Assembly: GCA_945863425.1 (NCBI GenBank)
Contig: CAMBBW010000008.1
Location: 1-33,429, forward strand
Direction of reading: 5' to 3'
Length of the DNA stretch: 33,429 nucleotides
From: Lishizhenia tianjinensis
GTDB lineage: Bacteria > Bacteroidota > Bacteroidia > Flavobacteriales_D > Crocinitomicaceae
A program made the position numbers and the translations under genes. Positions 1 through 7,842 of this stretch are shown here, piece after piece (the stretch's first letter is position 1; the number at the start of each line of letters is the position of its first letter). The notes beneath the pieces are model-generated. The model did no database searches. It was not told the origin of the DNA and saw only the letters and a list, made by a program, of their open reading frames with translations.

Positions 1-668
1 CAATACCTTGAATCAATTAAAAACGGTGCACACCCTGCATCCACGTAAGCATAACCAAAATGAGCACCTTGACCACAATCGCCTGTAGCAAAATCCAAAG
101 TAACTGTTTGTCCAACATATGCAGACACATCAACTCCGATCGTAATCCAAGGTTTATATTGAACACCTCCGCAATTTTGAAATCCGGAACCCGGACCTGC
201 AGCGACATAGTAATTGGTACAAGGTATTACTTGTCCATTTTGATTTAATAATTTTGCTTCAAAACGAGGTTGGTCTGCGGGACCATGAGTAGGGTCCTCT
301 AATACAACAGCATATTTATATATGATCAATGTATTGGCCGGTGTAATAGTAAAGTTGTAACGTAATCTTTCAGCACCAAACCCACTCAAATCATTTCCTA
401 GTCGTGCAGAAAATATGCTTCCAGGAGCAACAACTGGTATTTGACCACAAGAATTTGGGTCAAACCCTGCACCTGTCATTATCGTGTGTTGACCAGCAAC
501 TATTCCGTTTGTTGGCGTATTAATTGCACAACAGCTGCCTGTTTGTCCAATCCAATTTTGAAACGTGCCACTTTCAAAGTCCGCATTATCGCATCCATTT
601 TGGGCACAAAGATTTCCAACGCAATAAAACAACAATAAAAAACAAAAAAAAGGTGGCTTTTTAGTCAT
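1..668 (-). CDS. Secreted surface protein, N-terminal part (partial, runs off left edge)
   Basis: I translated the minus strand from the ATG at 668 and the frame stays open for 222 codons to the window edge, so the 3' end is missing and the ORF track did not list it. The first ~23 residues (MTKKPPFF then a hydrophobic run ending LCAQ) are a clear Sec signal peptide. The mature part begins NGCDNADFESG and is rich in Cys, Gly, aromatic residues and Asn, including a CC pair and motifs such as ARLGND and GAHFGYAYVDAGC. This resembles the N-terminal beta-sandwich of large Bacteroidota surface proteins that often continue into PKD repeats and a T9SS type A or B sorting domain. That resemblance is from memory, and the C-terminus cannot be seen. 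The protein is probably exported by Sec and then possibly by the type IX system, whose SprA translocon is encoded in this window. A TATCTTTG box lies just upstream, so it is probably transcribed separately from the fadA operon. Function unknown (adhesin-like at best). Confidence 0.8.
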   Translation of the reverse strand, partial: MTKKPPFFCFLLLFYCVGNLCAQNGCDNADFESGTFQNWIGQTGSCCAINTPTNGIVAGQHTIMTGAGFDPNSCGQIPVVAPGSIFSARLGNDLSGFGAERLRYNFTITPANTLIIYKYAVVLEDPTHGPADQPRFEAKLLNQNGQVIPCTNYYVAAGPGSGFQNCGGVQYKPWITIGVDVSAYVGQTVTLDFATGDCGQGAHFGYAYVDAGCAPFLIDSRY

Positions 669-686
669 AATATCAGTTTAGTGAAC

Positions 687-694
687 CAAAGATA
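687..694 (-). promoter_or_regulatory. Candidate -7 promoter box (TATCTTTG) for the secreted protein
   Basis: The minus strand reads TATCTTTG, a match to the Bacteroidota -7 consensus TAnnTTTG, ending 18 nt before the ATG at 668. No clear TTTG -33 box is visible at the usual distance, so the call rests on the -7 element and its position. Confidence 0.45.
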
Positions 695-751
695 TGTTAA
701 AAAACGAAAAATAAAAATTATCTATTAAATAAACTTCGAGTATTTACAATA

Positions 752-1933
752 TTACATCATTTCTATTACTCCGGCTGCACCTTGCCCCGTCCCGACGCAC
801 ATGCTAACAATACCGTATTTTTGGTTTCTTTTCTTTAATTCATTGATTAGTTGAACAGTAAGTTTAGCGCCCGTACAACCCAAAGGATGTCCCAAAGCAA
901 TTGCACCACCATTCACATTCACAATTTCCGGATTGAGGTTTAATTCCCTAATAACAGCCAATGATTGAGAGGCAAATGCTTCATTGAGTTCGATTAAATT
1001 TATATCATTCAAGGATAAGCCTGCTTGTTTCAACGCCTTTGGAATTGCTTCAACTGGGCCAATTCCCATAATACGGGGCTCAACTCCCACTACAGCATAA
1101 GATTTCAATCGAGCAATTGGTTCAATATTCAATACTTTCATCATTTTTTCAGACATAACCAACACAAAAGCAGCTCCATCGGAAGTTTGAGAAGAATTGC
1201 CAGCAGTTACAGAACCGTCAACAGCAAATACCGGTTTTAAATGAAGTAATCCTTCCAGCGAACTTGGTCTAGGGCCTTCATCAGTATCAATAATGTATGT
1301 TTTACTTTGTCTTTTTTCATTTTTATCCAAAAAAACATGTTCCACTTCAATGGGTACAATATCATTTACAAATCGGCCTGCTTGAATTGCTTTTAATGCT
1401 TTCTCGTGTGAATGAAGGGAGAAAACATCTTGATCTTCTCGTGAAACGTTGTATTGCTTTGCAACTGCTTCCGCCGTTAATCCCATTCCCCAATAATAGG
1501 ATGGATTTTCTTTTGCTACTTTTGGATTTGGTACGATTCTCCACCCCCCCATTGCCATAACCGACATAGATTCAACACCACCTGCAATGATACAATCAGC
1601 CATTCCGGATTCAATTTTTGCTTGAGCCAATGCAATTGTTTCCAACCCAGAAGAACAATAACGATTCACCGTCATTCCAGGTACTTTATCTGTTTTTAGG
1701 CCAATAAGAGAAACCATTCTACCCAAATTTAGACCTTGCTCAGCCTCAGGAGTTGCATTTCCAACAATGACATCATCAATTTGATGGGCCTCCAATGCAG
1801 GAACTGATTGAATTAAATGTTCGATAACACGTGCGGCTAAATCATCCGGTCTAAAAAATCGGAATCCGCCTTTTCCTGCTTTTCCGACAGCTGACCGATA
1901 GCCAGCGACAATATATGCCCTATTCATACTCAT
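752..1933 (-). CDS. fadA: Acetyl-CoA C-acyltransferase (3-ketoacyl-CoA thiolase)
   Basis: A 393-residue thiolase of normal family length. It catalyses CoA-dependent cleavage of 3-ketoacyl-CoA to acetyl-CoA and a shortened acyl-CoA, the last step of each beta-oxidation round, in the cytoplasm. The nucleophilic Cys is at about residue 93 in NRYCSSGLE. The active-site His is at ~349 in [15 protein letters not shown], and the second Cys is at ~379 in CVGTGQG, so the catalytic set is complete. It is the last gene of the marR-fadN-dedA-fadA operon. Its start ATG overlaps the dedA stop by 4 bp (ATGA), which implies translational coupling. The fadN partner just upstream supports a degradative fadA role rather than a biosynthetic AtoB role. 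I cannot exclude a broader acyl chain-length range. The track start gives MSMNRAYI; the Met at residue 3 is an alternative. Confidence 0.93.
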   Translation of the reverse strand: MSMNRAYIVAGYRSAVGKAGKGGFRFFRPDDLAARVIEHLIQSVPALEAHQIDDVIVGNATPEAEQGLNLGRMVSLIGLKTDKVPGMTVNRYCSSGLETIALAQAKIESGMADCIIAGGVESMSVMAMGGWRIVPNPKVAKENPSYYWGMGLTAEAVAKQYNVSREDQDVFSLHSHEKALKAIQAGRFVNDIVPIEVEHVFLDKNEKRQSKTYIIDTDEGPRPSSLEGLLHLKPVFAVDGSVTAGNSSQTSDGAAFVLVMSEKMMKVLNIEPIARLKSYAVVGVEPRIMGIGPVEAIPKALKQAGLSLNDINLIELNEAFASQSLAVIRELNLNPEIVNVNGGAIALGHPLGCTGAKLTVQLINELKKRNQKYGIVSMCVGTGQGAAGVIEMM

Positions 1934-2559
1934 TTTTTTAATTTTGCCTTGAGGAATTCATACATTATTGGAAGCACGGAAAGGCCTATAATTCCCAAAC
2001 AAACTAAATCTATGTGTTTACGAATCCATTCAACCTCACCTAATAAATAACCGGCTGAACACAATCCAAATACCCATAAAAATCCACCCATTAAATCATA
2101 CAAGAAAAAAACTCTGTACTTCATTTTTCCAACTCCAGCAGCAAAAGGAGCAAATGTTCTAACAAAAGGGACAAAACGAGCCATAATGATCGCTTTAACG
2201 CCGTTTTTCTTAAAAAACAATTCTGTTTGATCTAGGTACTCTTGTTTTACTAATTTTCTATTCTTAATCTTCCATGACAGAACGCCCAATCCAATTTTTC
2301 TTCCTACCCAATAATTACAGTTGTCGCCCAACACGGCAGCAAAATAGAGTAATATTAACAAGGTTGAAAAATCCAAGTGTCCCGTTTTAGCAAACAATCC
2401 GGCAGTGAAAAGCAATGAGTCTCCAGGTAAAAAAGGCATAACAACAAAACCTGTTTCAATGAAAATAACTAAAAATAAAATCAAATAAATAGTTGTTCCA
2501 TACTGTTGAAACAACCAATCAAAATCTAATTCTAAAATGTGTTTAAATAATTCAACCAT
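1930..2559 (-). CDS. DedA-family (VTT/SNARE-associated) membrane protein
   Basis: 209 residues, typical of the DedA family of inner-membrane proteins linked to envelope homeostasis. Some members flip phospholipids or undecaprenyl phosphate, but the substrate here is unknown. Recognisable family signatures are the FLPGDSLLF re-entrant motif near residue 43, GDNCNYWVGRKIG in the middle, and ARFVPFVRTFAPFAAG with the paired arginines further on. There are hydrophobic segments at roughly 20-40, 50-75, 140-165 and 180-200. It sits inside a beta-oxidation operon: 2 bp after fadN, and it overlaps fadA by 4 bp. A lipid-related role therefore seems plausible from context, but this is an inference. Nothing is missing relative to the family. 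Confidence 0.88.
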   Translation of the reverse strand: MVELFKHILELDFDWLFQQYGTTIYLILFLVIFIETGFVVMPFLPGDSLLFTAGLFAKTGHLDFSTLLILLYFAAVLGDNCNYWVGRKIGLGVLSWKIKNRKLVKQEYLDQTELFFKKNGVKAIIMARFVPFVRTFAPFAAGVGKMKYRVFFLYDLMGGFLWVFGLCSAGYLLGEVEWIRKHIDLVCLGIIGLSVLPIMYEFLKAKLKK

Positions 2560-2561
2560 AA

Positions 2562-4979
2562 CTAATTTCTTAAAATTTTACCGTTTTTAACCAGACCCTC
2601 CAGGCGTTCGAGTGTTTTGCGTTGCCCACACAATTCGACAAAAGCTTTACGTTCCAAATCTAATAAGTATTGCTCAGAAACCTTTGTGTTTTCAGATAAA
2701 TCACCTCCACACAAAACATACCCCAATTTTTCTGAAATCAAGGCATCGTGTTCAGAAATATAATTTCCGCTTAACATCGTGTTTGCTCCTACGTAAACAA
2801 TCCCCAAGCCCTCTTGTCCAACAACCGTAATGTTTTTCGATCGTTTATTTGGTGTATAACCCGCTAATGCAAGTTCTAAACAAGCTTCTTTTGCTCGTGT
2901 TAATTGCAATTCTCTATTCATAATTACCTCATCAATACCTTGGCGTAAATAACCAAGATCAAAAGCTTCATAAGCTGAGGTGGAAACCTTCGCTTGGCCA
3001 ATAGTTAGAAATCGCTCCCGCAATCGATTTATTTTTATATCTCCCTCCATAAGCTCATCTGACAACCGTTTAGCAAATTCCTTTGAGCCGCCACCACCGG
3101 GAATTAACCCAACGCCAAATTCCACTAAACCCATATACAGTTCAGCGTGTGCCACTACTTTATCAGCATGCATAGATAATTCGCACCCTCCACCTAGTGC
3201 CATGTTATGGGGGGCAACCACTACTGGAATATTGGAATACCGTACGCGCATCATGGTGTCTTGAAAAGCTTTTACCGCAAAGTTCAATTCGTCAAACTCT
3301 TGTTCGATAGCCATCATAAAAATCATTCCCACATTTGCTCCTGCTGAAAAGTGTTGTCCGTTATTAGAAATAACTAATCCTCGATAATCTTTTTCGGCTA
3401 AATCAATTGCTTTGTTAATCCCTTGAATAACTCCCCCACCAATTGTGTTCATTTTAGTGTGAAACTCCAAGTTTAAAACACCATCCCCTAAATCGATAAT
3501 CGTTGTATCCGCATTGCCCCATACTTTATTTTCTGTTCGTAAATTTTCTAAGGAAACAAGATTCTCTGAACCGGGAATTACCACATATTCCTTTTCGGAG
3601 ATCGAGTAAAAATAGTGTAGACCATTGAGTGTTTTGTAAAATTGAGTGTTTCCTAAGGACTTCATTTCAATAACCCAATCTGCTGGAACCTTACCGTTGG
3701 CCTGAATTAATTCAATTCCGCGGTCAAAGCCAATAACATCCCACGTTTCAAAAGGGCCTAATTCCCAACCAAATCCTGCCTTCAGGGCGTGATCTATTCG
3801 ATAAATATCATCTGTAATTTCGGGAATCCGCTGAGAGACATATGCAAACAAACCAGCAAATAATTTACGGTAAAATTCACCTGCTTTATCTTTTCCTGAG
3901 AATAATAGTTGCGTCCGTTGCTTCAAATCATCCATTGATCGAGCCAGTTCAAGTGTCGGGAATTTCACTTTTTGAGCTAGTTTGTATTCTAAGGTTTTTA
4001 AATCGAGTGCGTGAATTTCGCTTTTGCCCTCGGCTGTTTTTACTTTTTTATAAAATCCCTGATCGGTTTTAGACCCCAACCAACTGTTTGACATCATGTT
4101 GGAAATATAACCAGGCAACTGAAACAATTCGTTTTCCTCGTCGTGTGGGCAATTTGCTTTTATTCCATTTGCAACATGTACCAACGTGTCCAAGCCAACC
4201 ACATCACACGTTCTAAACGTAGCTGATTTGGGTCTGCCTATAATTGTTCCGGATAATTTATCCACCTCTTCCACCGTCAATCCCAATTCTTCCACCGTGT
4301 GAAACAAAGACATGATGGAATAAACTCCAACACGATTGGCAATAAAAGCAGGCGTATCTTTACACAAAACCGTCTTTTTTCCCAAAAAACGAGTACCGAA
4401 ATCAAGCAAAAACTTAATGATTTCGGAATTAGTTTCAGGTGAAGGAATGATCTCCAGTAATTGAAGATACCGAGGCGGGTTAAAAAAATGTGTTCCACAA
4501 AAATGTGCTTTGAAATCCGCGGATCTACCTTCCAACATCAAATGAATAGGGATTCCTGATGTATTGGTTGATATGATAGTTCCTGGTTTCCGAAAAGCTT
4601 CTACCTGTTCAAACAGTTGTTTTTTTATATCTAATCGTTCAACAACCACTTCAATTATCCAATCACATGTAGCAATTTTGGGTAAATCATCCTCCAGATT
4701 TCCTGTTTCGATTCTTGCTATAAATTCTTTTTTATAGATGGGTGACGGATTAGATTTTACTGCGGAATCTAAAGCGGAATTAACAATTCTGTTTCTTACC
4801 AACTTTGATTCTAGCGTAACTCCTTTGGCTTTTTCGGATGTATTTAATTCTGTCGGGGCGATGTCCAATAACAAAACCTCACAACCGATATTGGCAAAAT
4901 GACAGGCAATGCGCGACCCCATTATTCCGGAACCTAGTACGGCAACTTTTCTAATAAATCTATTCATATTATTTTCCAT
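2562..4979 (-). CDS. fadN: Bifunctional 3-hydroxyacyl-CoA dehydrogenase / enoyl-CoA hydratase (FadN type)
   Basis: An 805-residue cytoplasmic fusion that performs the hydration and NAD-dependent oxidation steps of beta-oxidation. The domain order is dehydrogenase first, hydratase second, as in Bacillus FadN and opposite to E. coli FadB. The N-terminal Rossmann motif is VLGSGIMGS (about 14-22), and the dehydrogenase His-Glu pair is around H164 (CGTHFFNPP) and E176. The crotonase half starts near residue 490. It carries the oxyanion-hole segment HFSAGAN (~543) and the two hydratase glutamates at ~E600 (GGGCEL) and ~E620 (GLVEFGVG). Both activities therefore look intact. The track start overlaps marR by 11 bp, while Met5 (at 4967) would give a 1-bp gap and places MNRFIRKVAVLG right at the Rossmann strand, so either start is possible. 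It is the second gene of the operon, upstream of dedA and fadA. Confidence 0.92.
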   Translation of the reverse strand: MENNMNRFIRKVAVLGSGIMGSRIACHFANIGCEVLLLDIAPTELNTSEKAKGVTLESKLVRNRIVNSALDSAVKSNPSPIYKKEFIARIETGNLEDDLPKIATCDWIIEVVVERLDIKKQLFEQVEAFRKPGTIISTNTSGIPIHLMLEGRSADFKAHFCGTHFFNPPRYLQLLEIIPSPETNSEIIKFLLDFGTRFLGKKTVLCKDTPAFIANRVGVYSIMSLFHTVEELGLTVEEVDKLSGTIIGRPKSATFRTCDVVGLDTLVHVANGIKANCPHDEENELFQLPGYISNMMSNSWLGSKTDQGFYKKVKTAEGKSEIHALDLKTLEYKLAQKVKFPTLELARSMDDLKQRTQLLFSGKDKAGEFYRKLFAGLFAYVSQRIPEITDDIYRIDHALKAGFGWELGPFETWDVIGFDRGIELIQANGKVPADWVIEMKSLGNTQFYKTLNGLHYFYSISEKEYVVIPGSENLVSLENLRTENKVWGNADTTIIDLGDGVLNLEFHTKMNTIGGGVIQGINKAIDLAEKDYRGLVISNNGQHFSAGANVGMIFMMAIEQEFDELNFAVKAFQDTMMRVRYSNIPVVVAPHNMALGGGCELSMHADKVVAHAELYMGLVEFGVGLIPGGGGSKEFAKRLSDELMEGDIKINRLRERFLTIGQAKVSTSAYEAFDLGYLRQGIDEVIMNRELQLTRAKEACLELALAGYTPNKRSKNITVVGQEGLGIVYVGANTMLSGNYISEHDALISEKLGYVLCGGDLSENTKVSEQYLLDLERKAFVELCGQRKTLERLEGLVKNGKILRN

Positions 4980-5418
4980 CTAAATTAACTACCCCATCAA
5001 TCACCTGATCAAGAATATTCATGGTATTAAAAAAACCCTCCAAATCCTTTTTTGGTATGTTTTCATTCAATCTTTCATTAAACTCTCGTAAAAAATCACG
5101 CACTAAATTTCGTTTTAATAAGCCTTCTGGAGTCAAGAAAATTAGGACTTTCCGTTTATCTATTTCAGAAATTACTCGTTTTATCCAACCCTGGTCTTCC
5201 ATTGACCTTATCGTGCGCGAAAGAGAAGTTGGTTCCATCCCCATGCGTGGACCCAAGGTTGTACTTGGTGATCCTTCCCTGTCGATGTGCATCAAAATAA
5301 ACCCCGTAGAAATTGTTAAGCCATGAGAATTTGCGCGCTGGTTATACAACCTGTAAATCCTATGCCAAGCATGACGAATCCTACCATCAATTAAATCTTT
5401 ATCTTTATCCTTCATCAA
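4969..5418 (-). CDS. MarR-family transcriptional regulator
   Basis: 149 residues, the normal size for a dimeric winged-helix MarR protein. The centre contains the recognition region LGPRMGMEPTSLSRTIRSMEDQGWI, followed by the wing (RVISEIDKRKVLIFLT) and flanking dimerisation helices. It is the first gene of the beta-oxidation operon and lies 85 bp from the divergent histidine kinase gene. A perfect 14-bp palindrome sits 17 bp upstream of the start codon, so autoregulation and control of the fad genes, perhaps relieved by an acyl-CoA-type ligand, is the simplest model. The ligand is inferred only from the neighbours. The start is a doubled ATG ATG (residues 1 and 2). The -7 box ends only 2 nt before the first ATG, so the transcript may be leaderless. 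Confidence 0.9.
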   Translation of the reverse strand: MMKDKDKDLIDGRIRHAWHRIYRLYNQRANSHGLTISTGFILMHIDREGSPSTTLGPRMGMEPTSLSRTIRSMEDQGWIKRVISEIDKRKVLIFLTPEGLLKRNLVRDFLREFNERLNENIPKKDLEGFFNTMNILDQVIDGVVNLDGK

Positions 5419-5420
5419 AA

Positions 5421-5428
5421 CAAAGATA
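5421..5428 (-). promoter_or_regulatory. Candidate -7 promoter box (TATCTTTG) of the marR-fad operon
   Basis: The minus strand reads TATCTTTG, a match to TAnnTTTG. It lies just upstream of the marR start, and transcription would begin at or very near the ATG. The palindromic operator at 5436-5449 falls between this -7 box and where the -33 box would be, an ideal place for a repressor to block RNA polymerase. Confidence 0.45.
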
Positions 5429-5435
5429 TAAATTA

Positions 5436-5449
5436 TTATGCGCGCATAA
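5436..5449. promoter_or_regulatory. Perfect 14-bp palindrome, candidate MarR operator
   Basis: TTATGCGCGCATAA is identical to its own reverse complement and stands out as a GC-rich core in an otherwise AT-rich 85-bp divergent intergenic region. Its size and symmetry suit a dimeric winged-helix repressor. It sits between the marR -7 box and the -7-like box of the histidine kinase gene, so it could act on either or both. Binding by the MarR protein is inferred, not seen. Confidence 0.6.
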
Positions 5450-5462
5450 CTTAAAAAAATTG

Positions 5463-5470
5463 TAATTTTG
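5463..5470 (+). promoter_or_regulatory. Candidate -7 promoter box (TAATTTTG) of the histidine kinase operon
   Basis: TAATTTTG matches TAnnTTTG on the plus strand and leaves a leader of about 28 nt before the ATG at 5504. No good -33 TTTG is visible at the expected spacing. Confidence 0.35.
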
Positions 5471-5503
5471 TTTGATTAATTATCTCATAGCTCTACTAGC
5501 CCA

Positions 5504-7138
5504 ATGAAGCAAATACGTGTAAACATCGTTGTTATTTTACTAGCAGTTTCTGTATTATCATTGTTTATTATCCAAGCTTTTCAGGTTGTTCAGTTATATG
5601 AACGGAAGCTGATACAATTCAATAACAACCTTAAAACCACTCTAGAACGCATAGCTATAAGACATGAAAAAGCAGAAGACATAAGACGTTACATGCGCCT
5701 GGCAAACAATGACTTCAGCTCTCAATACAAAGATATTTTAAAACAGGAATTTAAGAACTTAATTCCCAAAAATGAAACCGTTTCAATAGCAGACACCATT
5801 ATTTACGAGGGGGGGAAAAAATTAAGTTACTTAATAATCAAAGGAAAAGCAGTTGATTCCTTATCCGGACTAATAACGGAACAAAAAGTGTATGCGCGAG
5901 ATGTTAGGGAGTTAAAAGAGTTGTTTGATAAAAACAACAATCCTCTGCCCACTAACGATTCCATGAAAATTGCCATTCAATTGGACGAGCAGGTATTACA
6001 ACAAGTATTTAAAAAAGCGCGCTTTGTAAACGACATGATGGTGCAAGCATTTCGAGAAAATGTATATGCGGACCAGAGTAAACGCATTGATATTGCCTTT
6101 TTGGATTCCGTGATTCGGAATGAATTAGCAGGAGATGATTTACCTCAAAAATATCGTTTTGCCGTTGGTGATAATTCTAAAAAAGTTTTCCGATTTCCAA
6201 ATAAATCTTCTACATATGATACTTCAATAAATATTATTGCGTGTGGAAAAACCATTTTATTTCCAAGTAATATCATTGATGAAAACATTTATTTGTACTT
6301 ATCTTTTCCATCAAAAAAAACTTTCTTGATTCAGGAAATGCAAAATTCTCTCATCGTGACTTTAATACTCGTTGTTTTTATTATCATCTCCTTAATTATA
6401 ATGTTTAAAACCATTTTAGCACAAAAACGATTGTCAGAAATGAAAAGTGATTTTATTTCGAACATGACACATGAATTTAAAACACCCATTTCAACCATTT
6501 CTTTGGCTTGTGAGGCTATGGGAGATCCGGACATGTTAGATAAAGAAATGAATGCTGCCGTTGCACCGTATGTAAATATGATTAATCAAGAAAATAAAAG
6601 GCTGGGCATTCTCGTAGAAAGCATCTTGCAAAGCGCCGTAATTGAAAAAGGTGAAATCAGATACAAACATGACACCCTAAACTTAGAGCAATTAATTGAA
6701 GACCAAGTAGAAAACGCGCGCTTCAGATTAAAAGGCTTAAATGGTAAAATCACTTTTACTGGGAGTGATGAGTTGATTGAATTTGTTGCGGACAAATTGC
6801 ACGTTTCAAACATCGTTTCAAACCTCATCGATAACGCAATTAAATATAGCAAAGATCGACCAGAAATTAGTGTTAATTTGAGTTCTGACAATAAACATGT
6901 TTATTTAAGCGTTACTGACAATGGAATAGGTATTAAAAAGGAGCATTTACCAAAACTATTTGATAAACTTTTTAGGGTTCCGACTGGTAATATTCATAAC
7001 GTAAAAGGATTTGGATTAGGGCTTAGCTACGTAAAAGCAATTTGCGACCACTACAAATGGGAAGTAACAGTAAAAAGTACATTTGGGGAGGGTAGTACAT
7101 TTGTTATTGTTTTTAAAAATAAAGGGAGAATACAATGA
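5504..7138 (+). CDS. Membrane sensor histidine kinase (RprX-like)
   Basis: 544 residues. One membrane helix lies at ~7-27 and a second at ~281-301. They bracket a ~250-residue extracytoplasmic sensor region that I do not recognise as a named domain. The cytoplasmic part has the HisKA box SNMTHEFKTPIS with the phospho-acceptor His at ~323. It also has the HATPase N box NLIDNAIKYS (~440-449), the G1 box DNGIGI (~472-477) and the G2 box GFGLGLSY (~502-509), so all catalytic motifs are present. The stop overlaps the response-regulator ATG by 4 bp, which marks them as a cognate pair. The overall layout is like Bacteroides RprX. It is divergent from marR and co-directional with the downstream polysaccharide genes, which hints at envelope or polysaccharide control; the signal is unknown. 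Confidence 0.93.
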   Translation: MKQIRVNIVVILLAVSVLSLFIIQAFQVVQLYERKLIQFNNNLKTTLERIAIRHEKAEDIRRYMRLANNDFSSQYKDILKQEFKNLIPKNETVSIADTIIYEGGKKLSYLIIKGKAVDSLSGLITEQKVYARDVRELKELFDKNNNPLPTNDSMKIAIQLDEQVLQQVFKKARFVNDMMVQAFRENVYADQSKRIDIAFLDSVIRNELAGDDLPQKYRFAVGDNSKKVFRFPNKSSTYDTSINIIACGKTILFPSNIIDENIYLYLSFPSKKTFLIQEMQNSLIVTLILVVFIIISLIIMFKTILAQKRLSEMKSDFISNMTHEFKTPISTISLACEAMGDPDMLDKEMNAAVAPYVNMINQENKRLGILVESILQSAVIEKGEIRYKHDTLNLEQLIEDQVENARFRLKGLNGKITFTGSDELIEFVADKLHVSNIVSNLIDNAIKYSKDRPEISVNLSSDNKHVYLSVTDNGIGIKKEHLPKLFDKLFRVPTGNIHNVKGFGLGLSYVKAICDHYKWEVTVKSTFGEGSTFVIVFKNKGRIQ

Positions 7139-7824
7139 GTAAAAAAATTTCAGTTTTATTAGCCGAAGATGATGAAAATCTAGGTCAATTATTATTCACC
7201 TATTTACAAAACAAGGGGTTTCAAGTTATATTAACCCGAAATGGAAAAGCCGCATACGAGCGATTTACAAAAGACTCATTTGATTTTTGCGTTTTTGATG
7301 TGATGATGCCGGAAATGGATGGTTTCACATTGGCAAAAGAAATTAGAGAAGTAGATAAAAAAGTGCCCATCTTATTTTTAACCGCCAAGGCGATGAAGGA
7401 GGATAAATTGCATGGATTTGATGTGGGTGCAGACGATTACCTAACAAAACCCTTCTCCATGGAGGAGCTTTTAGCAAGAATGAATGTTATTCTTAAGCGT
7501 GTAATGCCAGAACAAATTGATGTGAACTCACAAATGTATATCGGTAAAATTAAATATGAACCAGAATTACGCATTCTTCATGTTATCGATGGGGCAAAAA
7601 AACTAACGACCAAAGAAAATGATTTACTCCTTTTATTGGTGAAAAACCAAAATGAAATTCTAGATAGGCAAGCCACACTAAGAGCCGTTTGGGGAGATGA
7701 TAATTATTTCAATGGGCGCAGCATGGATGTTTACATTGCGAAATTGCGGAAATTGCTAAAAGAAGATCAAAACATTGAGATCATGAACATTCATGGGAAA
7801 GGCTTTAAATTATTGATTAAATAA
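7135..7824 (+). CDS. OmpR/PhoB-family response regulator (RprY-like)
   Basis: 229 residues. The receiver domain (about 1-120) has the acidic pocket AEDDE (residues 10-14), the phospho-acceptor Asp at ~55 in FDVMMPEMDG, the switch Thr at ~83 (FLTAK) and Lys at ~105 (LTKPF). The C-terminal winged helix (about 130-229) contains LTTKENDLLLLLV and RSMDVYIAKLRKLL, as in OmpR/PhoB DNA-binding domains. Start and coupling: the ATG overlaps the kinase stop (ATGA). It is the partner of the upstream kinase. Only 18 bp separate it from the flippase gene, so the regulator and the polysaccharide genes may share a transcript. Confidence 0.94.
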   Translation: MSKKISVLLAEDDENLGQLLFTYLQNKGFQVILTRNGKAAYERFTKDSFDFCVFDVMMPEMDGFTLAKEIREVDKKVPILFLTAKAMKEDKLHGFDVGADDYLTKPFSMEELLARMNVILKRVMPEQIDVNSQMYIGKIKYEPELRILHVIDGAKKLTTKENDLLLLLVKNQNEILDRQATLRAVWGDDNYFNGRSMDVYIAKLRKLLKEDQNIEIMNIHGKGFKLLIK

Positions 7825-7842
7825 ATTCGCTCCTCCACTCAA

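Noticed and set aside
4255-4265. DnaA-box-like TTATCCACC
   Set aside because: A single hit inside the fadN coding region with no cluster; chance.
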